Notes: generated from the letters alone by a model not told the origin. A stretch of DNA of 64,000 nucleotides from Vibrio aerogenes (GCF_024346755.1 NZ_AP024861.1:1922001-1986000), one strand, 5' to 3'. Positions 1-8,593 are shown, counted from the first letter of the stretch. Program-made: numbers and translations.

Positions 1-828
1 TTGTTCCAGTTTGGTTTGCCAGTGCCTGATTTGTTGTGCTGTTTCTGTCGTCAAAGCATTGTTGAGCGGTGAATCTTTCTGTGCACCTTGCTCCGGTGCA
101 TGACGAGCTTGCTCTCTTTGATACAGCTCAAGATTTGCTTTTGCAGTTTGATATCTGATTTCAGCGGCCCTGAACTCTTTTTCAGCATGGTCAGCTGCGG
201 TGATTTCGGCACGGCACCGGATGGTGTCTTCCCCCTGGTTGTCCCGCTCAACGCGACCCGGCCTGATACCGGCGGCAATCATATCCAACACTCTTGCCAG
301 TCCTTCAGGGGTATCACCCTGCGACGCCGATATTTCAACATGATATTTGGCGGCATTATCTGATTTACGGGTGTGCTCCTGATGGGATGAAACCGAGCCA
401 GTAAAGGTGGTGCTGCCTTTAGAAATAAACAGCCCGGTTCCTGACAGTGAAGTCTCATTACCCAGAGATCGATCTGACTGTGATACATCACTTTCCGCAG
501 AATTAACGGAAATATCAAAGGTCACTCTGACATCATCGATTCTCAGGCCGGGAATATCGACAATCGCCAGCACAGGGACATTCAGGGAAACCAGTTCGGT
601 TTCCGTGACATCATTGCCCAGCACGTCTTTGCCAGTGACGCTCTCCCGGTGATAAGAGAACGCAGTGGAGACGGGTTGACCCAGCTCGTCAAACCCTAGA
701 CTGCGGATAAAAGACAAGGTCGAATTCGCCAGCTCGATCTGACTGTCACATGCGGCTTTCAAAGGCGCACTGATCAAATCTTTCATGGGTAAGCCGGTAA
801 ACTGATTGGTTATTTTTCCTGTTGGCAT
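1..828 (-). CDS. DUF2589 family protein, left copy, cut by window edge
   Basis: The minus-strand frame is open from an ATG at 828 to the window edge, so the last 40 or so codons are missing. The product is nearly identical to the complete 320-aa protein at 5870-6832. The N-terminal third carries the DUF2589 signature as I know it (GLPMKDLISAPLKAACDSQ, then a helix and FIRSLGF, then beta-rich sequence with VPVLAIVDIPGLRIDDV). The C-terminal part is helical and charged. DUF2589 has no established biochemical role that I know. Here it lies between sheath-type genes of an eCIS and next to a second DUF2589-like gene 57 bp upstream, so a structural or assembly role in the particle is an inference from context only. 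The reading frame shows no frameshift in the visible part. Confidence 0.8.
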   Translation of the reverse strand, partial: MPTGKITNQFTGLPMKDLISAPLKAACDSQIELANSTLSFIRSLGFDELGQPVSTAFSYHRESVTGKDVLGNDVTETELVSLNVPVLAIVDIPGLRIDDVRVTFDISVNSAESDVSQSDRSLGNETSLSGTGLFISKGSTTFTGSVSSHQEHTRKSDNAAKYHVEISASQGDTPEGLARVLDMIAAGIRPGRVERDNQGEDTIRCRAEITAADHAEKEFRAAEIRYQTAKANLELYQREQARHAPEQGAQKDSPLNNALTTETAQQIRHWQTKLEQ

Positions 829-885
829 CCTGTTCCCTCCGCTTTCTTATCCGCTGTTTATCTGAAGTGATGACGCTGAGACTGA

Positions 886-1461
886 TTACTCCCCGGCTGG
901 GAGCGATTCTGCAGGCTGTCCGTCCGGTTCGATTTCCCGCGGATGGAGCATATTGTTAAATTGATCGACCACCTTCATGATGATTTCCGGCGCGTCCTGT
1001 GATTTAAATTTCACTTTGAAGTCCATAATGTCCTTGGGCCGTTTCATATTGGAGTGACTGGCCGCACTGATCGCGACAGTAAAGCGGCTGGCCGGATCTG
1101 CCTGTTCTGATTCCGGATTGACGATAGCTGCGGCCATGCTTTCCAGCGCCTCCGATGCATCAATCCCCGTCACTTTGACGGAGAAATCGATTTCCATCTC
1201 ATCGACAAATAACGATTTGCCATTGGTGACAGCAATCAGAGGAAACTGGATGACATTATGTTCATCCACTTGTAACTCAATGACTTTGGGTTTAAAAATG
1301 CCCTCTTCGCTGATAGTAAAAAACTGATCGACCAGTTGTTCATAGTGTTGCAGCGACATATCACTGGCGCAGTTAGCCACATAATTCAGCCCGCGGATAA
1401 TGCTGTCGAGAAACTGGGGCTGAACGTGTTCGTTCATTTTGTTGGTTTTAAATAGTGACAT
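886..1461 (-). CDS. DUF2589-like protein (191 aa), left copy
   Basis: A 191-aa protein with no signal peptide or membrane segment. An N-terminal helix (residues 15-50: LDSIIRGLNYVANCASDM) is followed by beta-rich sequence with a VPL-like strand (IQFPLIAVTNGKSLFVDEME, about 70-90), the layout of the DUF2589 family, so I read it as a shorter paralogue of the neighbour at 1-828. The C-terminus is acidic and Pro/Gly-rich. Identical at the protein level to 6890-7465. It is the first gene of the minus-strand DUF2589 pair; a RAYT gene lies head-to-head 168 bp away. Function unknown; association with the injection system is by position. Confidence 0.75.
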   Translation of the reverse strand: MSLFKTNKMNEHVQPQFLDSIIRGLNYVANCASDMSLQHYEQLVDQFFTISEEGIFKPKVIELQVDEHNVIQFPLIAVTNGKSLFVDEMEIDFSVKVTGIDASEALESMAAAIVNPESEQADPASRFTVAISAASHSNMKRPKDIMDFKVKFKSQDAPEIIMKVVDQFNNMLHPREIEPDGQPAESLPAGE

Positions 1462-1629
1462 GGTGGTTTTTCCGGATGATAGGAATGGTCAGTAATCACG
1501 AAATCTCAGTCTTTCCTTACTTCGTATTTCATCATGATTGCATCCTGCCCCGCAGGATTGAAACGCCCTCCTTTTCAGTAAAAACATCTTGTTGCATGCT
1601 CAGGCCATTCTTCACTTTAAGCGCAGCAA

Positions 1630-2589
1630 ATGACCACACCCCGTTCACAACTCATTGCTCTGGATGTCACGCCTTATTATCACTGCGTGTCCCGCTGTGT
1701 ACGCCGGTCATTTTTATGTGGGGAAGATGCCGTGTCCGGGCGCTCTTATGAACACCGGCGGGACTGGCTGGAAAAACGAATTCTCAAACTCGCTGATATT
1801 TATTGTATTGATATCTGCGCTTATGCGGTGATGTCGAATCACTATCATCTGGTGGTTCATATCAACCGCCCGAAAGCAGAATCCCTCACTGATGATGAAG
1901 TGATCGAACGTTGGGGAATGGAGCATCAATTGCCGCCATTGATACAGCGCTATGTGAAACGTCAGTTAATCTGCAAAGCTGAATATAAATGCTGCGAACA
2001 AGTCATTGCTTCCTGGCGTGATCGCCTCTCCTGCCTCAGCTGGATGATGAAAGAACTCAACTTTAAGATCGCCCTGCAAGCGAATCAGGAAGACGATTGC
2101 ACCGGCCATTTCTGGGAAGGCCGGTTTAAATCTCAGGCGTTATTAGATGAAAAAGCAGTGCTGGCAGCGATGACTTATGTCGATCTGAATCCGGTACGCG
2201 CCAAAATTGCACAAACGCCGGAAACCTCTGAATACACCTCCCTGAAAAAGCGCCTCGACTCACTGGAAGCAGACCAGCCAACGCCGCACGGCCTCTATCC
2301 GTTTATTGGTTATGAGCGCCTCAATCAACCCGACGGAATTCCCTTCCGGCTGATGGATTATATCGAATGGGTGGATCTGGCAGGCCGCCAGATCCGTGAA
2401 GATAAACGCGGATTTATCGACGAACGCCAGCCGGAGATCCTCACCCGACTCTCCCTTAACCAGACTGACTGCCTGAAGCTGATTAACGATATGGAGCGAA
2501 GGCGACGAATCTGGGTTGGTTCTGCCGAGAGTCTGGAATCAACGAAAACTGAGCTCAACAAATCCCGCATTGATGGTTTGAAGATTTAA
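1630..2589 (+). CDS. REP-associated tyrosine transposase (RAYT), copy A, chimeric
   Basis: A 319-aa Y1-type transposase (IS200-like HUH enzyme, PF01797 family). The HUH motif is H71-Y-H73 in MSNHYHLVV, and the likely catalytic tyrosine is Y183 in AAMTYVDLNPVRA; the GHFWEGRFK block (159-167) is typical of RAYTs. These enzymes cut single-stranded REP DNA and are thought to spread REP sequences. The start is ATG after the leader AAGCGCAGCAA shared by all three copies. The first 240 bases match copy C (7634) almost exactly while the rest matches copy B (2873), so the gene looks recombinant. It is intact and could be active. It is oriented against the eCIS genes. Confidence 0.9.
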   Translation: MTTPRSQLIALDVTPYYHCVSRCVRRSFLCGEDAVSGRSYEHRRDWLEKRILKLADIYCIDICAYAVMSNHYHLVVHINRPKAESLTDDEVIERWGMEHQLPPLIQRYVKRQLICKAEYKCCEQVIASWRDRLSCLSWMMKELNFKIALQANQEDDCTGHFWEGRFKSQALLDEKAVLAAMTYVDLNPVRAKIAQTPETSEYTSLKKRLDSLEADQPTPHGLYPFIGYERLNQPDGIPFRLMDYIEWVDLAGRQIREDKRGFIDERQPEILTRLSLNQTDCLKLINDMERRRRIWVGSAESLESTKTELNKSRIDGLKI

Positions 2590-2617
2590 GCCTTACCTCC
2601 CCGTCCCCAAAAATCGC

Positions 2618-2663
2618 AAAATGACCGCCCGATTGGTGAATTATTAATCAGTTTGGTCATTTT
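2618..2663 (+). terminator. Hairpin 3' of RAYT A
   Basis: Inverted arms AAAATGACC (2618-2626) and GGTCATTTT (2655-2663) with a 28-base loop lie about 30 bases after the stop codon. The same block follows all three RAYT genes. It could be a terminator or part of the element recognised by the transposase. Confidence 0.5.
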
Positions 2664-2730
2664 CGTTGTTGTGGAGCGTTTTTGGGTTACGGGAGACGGT
2701 AAGTTCGTGTTTGGTGGTTGTTTTACTATT

Positions 2731-2799
2731 TAGTGGTGCCTGTCCTTGTTATTTTTTTACCGTGGGTGTTCTCTTATTTAGTGGTGTGTGTCCCCGTAA
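2731..2799 (+). repeat. Two REP-like repeats between RAYT A and RAYT B
   Basis: Copies at 2731-2751 (TAGTGGTGCCTGTCCTTGTT) and 2779-2799 (TAGTGGTGTGTGTCCCCGTA). They belong to a family found beside all three RAYTs and within the eCIS genes, always with the same plus-strand orientation. The first one marks the 3' end of the conserved tail that follows RAYT A. Confidence 0.75.
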
Positions 2800-2872
2800 T
2801 TTGGTCCACCTCTTTTCAGCAACCCTATCTTGCCGCATGCTCAGAAAATTCTTCACTCTTAAAGCGCAGCAA

Positions 2873-3832
2873 ATGACGACTCCCCGTTCACAACTGGTTT
2901 GCCCTGACATCACGCCCTACTACCACTGCGTGTCCCGCTGTGTGCGCCGTGCATTCCTGTGCGGGGAAGATGAAGTGACCGGGCGATCTTACGAACATCG
3001 CCGGGACTGGCTGGAAAAACGGATTCTCAAACTCGCCGATATTTTTTGTATTGATATCTGCGCCTACTCGGTGATGTCGAATCACTATCATCTGGTGGTT
3101 CATATCAACCTCCCGAAAGCAGAATCCCTCACTGATGATGAAGTGATCGAACGTTGGGGAATGGAGCATCAATTGCCGCCATTGATACAGCGCTATGTGA
3201 AACGTCAGTTAATCTGCAAAGCTGAATATAAATGCTGTGAACAATTGATTGCTTCCTGGCGTGATCGCCTCTCCTGCCTCAGCTGGATGATGAAAGAACT
3301 CAACTTTAAGATCGCCCTGCAAGCGAATCAGGAAGACGATTGCACCGGTCATTTCTGGGAAGGCCGGTTTAAATCTCAAGCGTTGTTAGATGAAAAAGCA
3401 GTGCTGGCAGCGATGACGTATGTCGACCTGAATCCGGTACGCGCCAAAATTGCACAAACGCCGGAAATCTCTGAATACACCTCCCTGAAAAAGCGGCTGG
3501 ACTCACTGGAAGATGACCAGGCAACGCCGCACGGCCTTTATCCGTTCATTGGTTATGAGCGCCTCAATCAACCCGACGGAATTCCCTTCCGGCTGATGGA
3601 TTATATCGAATGGGTGGATCTGGCAGGCCGCCAGATCCGTGAAGATAAACGCGGATTTATCGATGAACGCCAGCCGGAGATCCTCACCCGACTGTCCCTT
3701 AACCAGACTGATTGCCTGAAGCTGATTAACGATATGGAGCGAAGGCGACGAATCTGGGTTGGTTCTGCCGAGAGTATGAAATCAACGAAAACTTCTCTGA
3801 ATAAATCCCGTATTGATGGTTTGAAGATTTAA
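2873..3832 (+). CDS. REP-associated tyrosine transposase (RAYT), copy B
   Basis: A 319-aa RAYT with the same HUH motif (NHYHLVV), Tyr in MTYVDLNPVRA and GHFWEGRFK block as copy A. An upstream in-frame start at 2666 would add 69 residues translated from the REP region and is not conserved in copies A and C; ATG 2873 follows the shared leader and gives the same length as the other copies. Its 5' part has diverged from A and C (synonymous and a few amino-acid changes), whereas its central and 3' parts match A. It lies directly downstream of the truncated sheath gene, with a REP at the junction. Confidence 0.9.
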   Translation: MTTPRSQLVCPDITPYYHCVSRCVRRAFLCGEDEVTGRSYEHRRDWLEKRILKLADIFCIDICAYSVMSNHYHLVVHINLPKAESLTDDEVIERWGMEHQLPPLIQRYVKRQLICKAEYKCCEQLIASWRDRLSCLSWMMKELNFKIALQANQEDDCTGHFWEGRFKSQALLDEKAVLAAMTYVDLNPVRAKIAQTPEISEYTSLKKRLDSLEDDQATPHGLYPFIGYERLNQPDGIPFRLMDYIEWVDLAGRQIREDKRGFIDERQPEILTRLSLNQTDCLKLINDMERRRRIWVGSAESMKSTKTSLNKSRIDGLKI

Positions 3833-3969
3833 GCCTTACTTCCCTGTGTCCAAAAATCGCAAAATGACCGCCCGATTGGTGAATTATTAATCGGGTTGGG
3901 TATATTCGGTTGTTGTGGAGTGATTTTGGGTTACGGGAGACGGTAAGTTAGTGTTTGGTGGTCGTTTTA

Positions 3970-4758
3970 TTATTTAGTGGCGTCTGTCCTTGTTGTCTTT
4001 GTGATTTCCGCAGTATAGTCCTCGTGGAGCACATAGATGTCGAGCTCTTTCAGTGACACCGTCACGAGATCTTCATCATAGCTGCGGGCAATACTGCTGC
4101 GGACATACGGGTAATAAGTCGCACCATACTTGAGATCACCGACGACTTTATTGCGCATCAGCAGCGCATCTGAGCGGGCATCGCCATCAGAGAGGTCTTG
4201 TTGCAATACATCGATAATCGCAAAACGATCCTGCAATTCACTGGCCTGCTTGAGTGCGGCGTTGTGGATATCATAGTGGACCTGAGGATCATCCAGCGTG
4301 ACGGTTTCCGGCATCACAAATAAAGTGACTTCATCCACCTGACTGACAGCATCCAGCGCTTTAATGAAGTCTGATGATGATTTATCAGACGTATAACCGC
4401 CGGTGCTGACCACATAACAAGCCCCGCCACCATTGTTAAAAAAGTGTTGTACAGCCTGATACAAAAAGAATTTCGCCAAAGAATTCTTTTCACTGTCCGG
4501 AATATAAAATTCACTGACATTCGTGTTGTAGTCGACACTGACGCTTTCTGCGTACGGGCCGCCGAAGTTTTCTACATACTCATCGATATTGGTGAGCCGT
4601 ACCGGTTTGGCAATCAGCGATTTTTTATCATCTTTTTTGTCAGTGGTCAGTTCGGTATAGCCGATAAATGCCGGAATCGCCGTTGCGACTTCTGCCACGG
4701 AGGCTGGTAATGTCGATTCTTCTCTGACATAAACATTAGGGGTTTTATATTGCGCCAT
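3970..4758 (-). pseudogene. Contractile tail sheath protein, N-terminal half only
   Basis: Phage tail sheath family: the N-terminus MAQYKTPNVYVREESTLPAS and the AIPAFIGYTE and GGGACYVVS segments are typical of eCIS and phage sheaths, which form the contracting outer cylinder. Only 262 residues remain; family members I know are roughly 350-500 aa, and the C-terminal sheath domain that makes the inter-subunit mesh is absent. The last genuine residues appear to be EDYTAEITK; the final residues and the TAA stop are encoded by REP repeat sequence (3970-3995), so the gene was cut by a RAYT/REP element. The start is ATG 4758, preceded by AAAGGTAAAGAG, rather than the upstream ATG at 4794. It may still be translated. 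A complete sheath should exist elsewhere if the particle is made. Confidence 0.85.
3975..3995 (+). repeat. REP-like repeat inside the sheath 3' end
   Basis: TAGTGGCGTCTGTCCTTGTT, the end of the conserved tail of RAYT B. On the minus strand it encodes the last residues (TTRTDATK) and stop of the truncated sheath. Confidence 0.75.
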
Positions 4759-5036
4759 TCTCTTTACCTTTAGTTGAACGAGCGGATAACGCATGCCAGT
4801 GTCATCAGAATGAGTGACACTGTTGCGTCAGGTTGGTTGTTGAAAGTATTGAAATTGATTTGAACCGGATGTGCCGGACAGGTGATGGTGAAGTCATTCT
4901 CAATTCATTTATCGTGCTGAGTCGAGGGTTAACACGGCTCCGCCGCGTCAGTCACAGGAGGCTGAAGTCAGTGTGTTTTCCGGTTTTCAGGGATAAGACG
5001 CGGAACGCCGGGGTTTGTGAACGCTTTTCTGGTTCA
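4759..5036 (-). promoter_or_regulatory. Sheath leader with an ops-like element
   Basis: There is no gene between the sheath start and the next stop codon. On the minus strand the block at 4936-4955 reads GTGACTGACGCGGCGGAGCC. Eighteen of its 20 bases recur at 19378-19397, just upstream of the RfaH-like gene. The GGCGGAGCCGTG part resembles the E. coli ops element (GGCGGTAGNNTG) that recruits RfaH to paused RNA polymerase. A role as the loading site for the antiterminator encoded in this island is an inference. I cannot place a promoter with confidence. Confidence 0.4.
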
Positions 5037-5447
5037 TCATGCAAACAGTTTAGACTGACCGGGGGACAGCGGAATTGTTACTTTTGTCGGGGGGGACGCA
5101 TCCGGTACGCCATTGGGATCTTTGGCCGGGATGACCGTCAGACTGCATTCAATATCCCCTTTTAATACCACGGCTTTGCCTTTCTTAAACAGCTTTGCCG
5201 ACAGTTGAATCGCCGTGATCTGATTAAAAGACACCATACCTCCCAGTGCAAAAGCACCGTTGATATAGGGTTGGTTCATGAGTTTTTGTTTGAGAAACTG
5301 TTCGACATCCGGCTGGACTGCAATCTCTCCTTTTGAGAGTAATCCCTTCGAGCTGACAGTTAACGGTCCCAGGAGCGGGACAATCAACTGACCTTTATCC
5401 AGCTGAAGATTTTCAAACATCGTTCCGGCATTCAGAGTGAGTTCCAT
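5037..5447 (-). CDS. Unknown 136-aa protein of the eCIS cluster
   Basis: I do not recognise this protein. It is beta-rich, has no signal peptide or membrane segment, begins MELTLNAGTMFENLQLDKG and has an internal FALGGMVSFNQ segment. It sits between the 92-aa gene and the sheath and is probably co-transcribed with the DUF2589 pair. The ATG (5445-5447) directly abuts a REP repeat, whose minus-strand sequence AGGACAGACGCCT supplies an AGGA at Shine-Dalgarno distance. That arrangement suggests either that a REP landed exactly at the start or that the start codon was recruited after insertion. A structural role (tube- or baseplate-associated) is possible but unsupported by any motif I can see. 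Confidence 0.6.
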   Translation of the reverse strand: MELTLNAGTMFENLQLDKGQLIVPLLGPLTVSSKGLLSKGEIAVQPDVEQFLKQKLMNQPYINGAFALGGMVSFNQITAIQLSAKLFKKGKAVVLKGDIECSLTVIPAKDPNGVPDASPPTKVTIPLSPGQSKLFA

Positions 5448-5567
5448 AGGCGTCTGTCCTGTTTATTTTATTTTTTGTGTGGTTTGGTGCGTGTTTTTCT
5501 ACGCGGTGTCTGTCCCCACTGTGTGGTGGTCAACTATTTCATTTTTTCCATAGGCGTCTGTCCCCAC
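5447..5567 (+). repeat. Cluster of three REP-like repeats
   Basis: Copies at 5447-5461 (TAGGCGTCTGTCCTG), 5503-5519 (GCGGTGTCTGTCCCCAC) and 5548-5567 (CCATAGGCGTCTGTCCCCAC) fill the gap between two eCIS genes. The first and third share the extended sequence TTCCATAGGCGTCTGTCC, so one is probably a local copy of the other including the flanking start codon. Confidence 0.75.
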
Positions 5568-5594
5568 TATTTTTTTTCGGTATTTGTTTCTGTT

Positions 5595-5873
5595 CTACCG
5601 CCAGGATGGTTTTCGCTTAAAGCCAATATGATAAGCCACCTGCTGGGTGACCACGGTATGTTCGCCGATCCGGATGAGCTGAAAACTACAGTCTTTCCCG
5701 ACAATGATGCCTCGTGGTGTGCCGTTAAGACAGGCATTGAGCTTATTAAGCTGCTGCTGCCTCTGCGCTTCATCTTCAACGCCCCGGTCATTACATTTAC
5801 CGATGACAATACGTTCGAGAAAGCGGATTTCTGAAAGATCCACCGGGTTGCCCGGATTGGTTCTGCAGTTCAT
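5595..5873 (-). CDS. Unknown 92-aa protein, coupled to DUF2589
   Basis: I do not recognise a family. The start ATG overlaps the TGA of the DUF2589 gene (ATGA, 5870-5873), so the two are translationally coupled, which supports it as a real gene. The protein has charged helices (residues 15-50, FLERIVIGKCNDRG) and a C-terminal GEHTVVTQQVAYHIGFKRKP segment with strand character. No signal peptide or membrane segment. It presumably has a twin to the left of the window behind the first DUF2589 copy. Confidence 0.6.
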   Translation of the reverse strand: MNCRTNPGNPVDLSEIRFLERIVIGKCNDRGVEDEAQRQQQLNKLNACLNGTPRGIIVGKDCSFQLIRIGEHTVVTQQVAYHIGFKRKPSWR

Positions 5874-6832
5874 AAGTTCTCCGGACGTTCTGAGATATCG
5901 CCTGTCGGATGGACTCCGTTTTGTTTCAAGTGGAGTTGTTTTAACTGAAGCTGTTGCCGGGTGTTGTTCCGCTGAATAGTGGCCTTAGTCAGCCCTGTTT
6001 CCTCTTGTTCCAGTTTGATTTGCCAGTGCCTGATTTGTTGTGCTGTTTCTGTCGTCAAAGCATTGTTGAGCGGTGACTCTTTCCGTGCACCTTGCTCCGG
6101 TGCATGACGAGCTTGCTCCCTTTGATAGAGCTCAAGATTTGCTTTTGCGGTTTGATATCTGATTTCAGCGGCTCTGAACTCTTTTTCAGCATGGTCAGCT
6201 GCGGTGATTTCGGCACGGCACTGGATAGTGTCTTCCCCCTGGTTGTCCCGCTCAACGCGACCCGGCCTGATACCGGCGGCAATCATATCCAACACTCTCG
6301 CCAGTCCTTCAGGGGTATCACCCTGCGACGCCGATATTTCAACATGATATTTGGCGGCATTATCTGATTTACGGGTGTGCTCCTGATGGGATGAAACCGA
6401 GCCGGTAAAGGTGGTGCTGCCTTTAGAAATAAACAGCCCGGTTCCTGACAGTGAAGTCTCATTGCCCAGAGATCGATCTGACTGTGATGCATCACTTTCC
6501 GCAGAATTAACGGAAATATCAAAGGTCACGCTGACATCATCGATTCTCAGGCCGGGAATATCGACAATCGCCAGCACAGGGACATTCAGGGAAACCAGTT
6601 CGGTTTCCGTGACATCATTGCCCAGCACGTCTTTGCCAGTGACGCTCTCCCGGTGATAAGAGAACGCAGTGGAGACGGGTTGACCCAGCTCGTCAAACCC
6701 TAGACTGCGGATAAAAGACAAGGTCGAACTCGCCAGCTCGATCTGACTGTCACATGCGGCTTTCAAAGGCGCACTGATCAAATCTTTCATGGGTAAGCCG
6801 GTAAACTGATTGGTTATTTTTCCTGTTGGCAT
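5870..6832 (-). CDS. DUF2589 family protein, right copy (complete)
   Basis: Complete 320-aa protein. Residues 1-45 hold the DUF2589 signature (LPMKDLISAPLKAACDSQ and FIRSLGF). Residues 80-200 are beta-rich with VPVLAIVDIPGLRIDDVSV. Residues 225-300 form long charged and Gln-rich helices (AEIRYQTAKANLELYQ, then NNTRQQLQLKQLHLKQ) likely to make a coiled coil. The C-terminal region is beyond the usual DUF2589 core. It follows the 191-aa paralogue by 57 bp and overlaps the next gene by 4 bp, so the three make one transcript. Function unknown; the location within an eCIS makes a particle component or chaperone the best guess. Confidence 0.8.
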   Translation of the reverse strand: MPTGKITNQFTGLPMKDLISAPLKAACDSQIELASSTLSFIRSLGFDELGQPVSTAFSYHRESVTGKDVLGNDVTETELVSLNVPVLAIVDIPGLRIDDVSVTFDISVNSAESDASQSDRSLGNETSLSGTGLFISKGSTTFTGSVSSHQEHTRKSDNAAKYHVEISASQGDTPEGLARVLDMIAAGIRPGRVERDNQGEDTIQCRAEITAADHAEKEFRAAEIRYQTAKANLELYQREQARHAPEQGARKESPLNNALTTETAQQIRHWQIKLEQEETGLTKATIQRNNTRQQLQLKQLHLKQNGVHPTGDISERPENL

Positions 6833-7893
6833 CCTGTTCCCTCCGCTTTCTTATCCGCTGTTTATCTGAAGTGATGACACTGAGTCTGATTACTCCCCGG
6901 CCGGGAGCGATTCTGCAGGCTGTCCGTCCGGTTCGATTTCCCGCGGATGGAGCATATTGTTAAATTGATCGACCACCTTCATGATGATTTCCGGCGCGTC
7001 CTGTGATTTAAATTTCACTTTGAAGTCCATAATGTCCTTGGGCCGTTTCATATTGGAGTGACTGGCCGCACTGATCGCGACAGTAAAGCGGCTGGCCGGA
7101 TCCGCCTGTTCAGATTCCGGATTGACGATAGCAGCGGCCATGCTTTCCAGCGCCTCCGATGCATCAATTCCCGTCACTTTGACGGAGAAATCGATTTCCA
7201 TCTCATCGACAAATAACGATTTGCCATTGGTGACAGCAATCAGAGGAAACTGGATGACATTATGTTCATCCACTTGTAACTCAATGACTTTGGGTTTAAA
7301 AATGCCCTCTTCGCTGATAGTAAAAAACTGATCGACCAGTTGTTCATAGTGTTGCAGCGACATATCACTGGCGCAGTTAGCCACATAATTCAGCCCGCGG
7401 ATAATGCTGTCGAGAAACTGGGGCTGAACGTGTTCGTTCATTTTGTTAGTTTTAAATAGTGACATGGTGGTTTTTCCGGATGATAGGAATGGTCAGTAAT
7501 CACGAAATCTCAGTCTTTCCTTGCTTCGTATTTCATCATGATTGCATCCTGCCCCGCAGGATTGAAACGCCCTCCTTTTCAGTAAAAACATCTTGTTGCA
7601 TGCTCAGGCCATTCTTCACTTTAAGCGCAGCAAATGACCACACCCCGCTCACAACTCATTGCTCTGGATGTCACGCCTTATTATCACTGCGTGTCCCGCT
7701 GTGTACGCCGGTCATTTTTATGTGGGGAAGATGCCGTGTCCGGGCGTTCTTATGAACACCGGCGGGACTGGCTGGAAAAACGAATTCTCAAACTCGCTGA
7801 TATTTATTGTATTGATATCTGCGCTTATGCGGTGATGTCGAATCACTATCATCTGGTGGTTCATATCAACCGCCCGAAAGCAGAATCCCTCAC
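6005..7893. repeat. Right copy of the large tandem duplication
   Basis: Collinear with 1-1889 (constant offset 6,004). The rightmost match ends inside RAYT C, where copy A switches to a copy-B-like sequence. Confidence 0.9.
6890..7465 (-). CDS. DUF2589-like protein (191 aa), right copy
   Basis: Same protein as 886-1461, with identical amino-acid sequence and a few silent changes (for example around 7103-7135), showing that coding constraint or recent conversion has kept the two copies equal. DUF2589-like layout: N-terminal helix, central IQFPLIAVTNGKSLFVDEME strand region, then NMKRPKDIMDFKVKFK near the C-terminus. First gene of the right-hand DUF2589 operon; promoter presumably in the 168-bp gap to RAYT C. 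Confidence 0.75.
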   Translation of the reverse strand: MSLFKTNKMNEHVQPQFLDSIIRGLNYVANCASDMSLQHYEQLVDQFFTISEEGIFKPKVIELQVDEHNVIQFPLIAVTNGKSLFVDEMEIDFSVKVTGIDASEALESMAAAIVNPESEQADPASRFTVAISAASHSNMKRPKDIMDFKVKFKSQDAPEIIMKVVDQFNNMLHPREIEPDGQPAESLPAGE

Positions 7894-8593
7894 AAATGAT
7901 GAAGTGATCGAACGCTGGCAAACGGAGCACCAACTGCCGCCACTGATGCAACGTTATGTGAAACGTCAGTTAACCTGCAAAGCAGAATATCGATGCTGTG
8001 AGCAGCTGATTCACCGCTGGCGAAAACGGCTGTTTTCTCTGAGCTGGATGATGAAAGAACTCAACTTTGAGATTGCTCTGCAAGCCAACCGTGAAGATGG
8101 TTGCACCGGCCATTTCTGGGAAGGCCGGTTTAAATCTCAAGCGCTTTTAGATGGAAAAGCGGTGCTGGCAGCGATGACGTATGTCGATCTGAATCCGGTA
8201 CGCGCTAAAATTGCGGAAACGCCGGAAACCTCTGAATACACCTCCCTGAAAAAACGGCTGGACTCACTGGAAGCAGACCAGCCAACACCGCACGGCCTTT
8301 ATCCATTCATTGGTTATGAGCGCCTCAATCAACCCGACGGAATTCCCTTCCGGCTGATGGATTATATCGAATGGGTGGATCTGGCTGGCCGCCAGATCCG
8401 TGAAGATAAACGCGGATTTATCGATGAACGCCAGCCGGAGATCCTCACCCGACTTTCCCTTAACCATATTGACTGCCTGAAGCTGATTACCGATATGGAG
8501 CGAAGGCGACGAATCTGGGTTGGTTCTGCCGAGAGTTTGGAATCAACGAAAACTTCTCTGAATAAATCCCGTATTGATGGTTTGAAGATTTAA
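7634..8593 (+). CDS. REP-associated tyrosine transposase (RAYT), copy C
   Basis: A 319-aa RAYT with intact HUH motif (NHYHLVV) and catalytic-type tyrosine (MTYVDLNPVRA). The first 260 bases are nearly identical to copy A, while roughly 7893-8160 has many substitutions relative to A and B (for example ERWQTEHQLPPLMQRYVKRQ in place of ERWGMEHQLPPLIQRYVKRQ). Followed by the same hairpin block and REP repeats as the other two copies. Divergently placed to the 191-aa DUF2589-like gene. Confidence 0.9.
   Translation: MTTPRSQLIALDVTPYYHCVSRCVRRSFLCGEDAVSGRSYEHRRDWLEKRILKLADIYCIDICAYAVMSNHYHLVVHINRPKAESLTNDEVIERWQTEHQLPPLMQRYVKRQLTCKAEYRCCEQLIHRWRKRLFSLSWMMKELNFEIALQANREDGCTGHFWEGRFKSQALLDGKAVLAAMTYVDLNPVRAKIAETPETSEYTSLKKRLDSLEADQPTPHGLYPFIGYERLNQPDGIPFRLMDYIEWVDLAGRQIREDKRGFIDERQPEILTRLSLNHIDCLKLITDMERRRRIWVGSAESLESTKTSLNKSRIDGLKI

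Larger units (their letters stand above)
1..1889. repeat. Left copy of a large tandem duplication
   Basis: This stretch aligns without gaps to 6005-7893 at a constant offset of 6,004 bases, with only scattered substitutions. It covers both DUF2589 genes, the 168-bp intergenic region and the first 260 bases of a RAYT gene. The similarity presumably continues to the left of the window. Beyond about 1889 the match shifts to the neighbouring RAYT at 2873-3832. Confidence 0.9.

Noticed and set aside
2731..2799. REP repeats as a CRISPR array.
   Set aside because: Copies are too short, irregularly spaced and scattered, and no cas genes are present.
2666..2872. N-terminal extension of RAYT B from an upstream in-frame start.
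   Set aside because: The extra residues are translated from REP and tail sequence and are absent in the other two copies.
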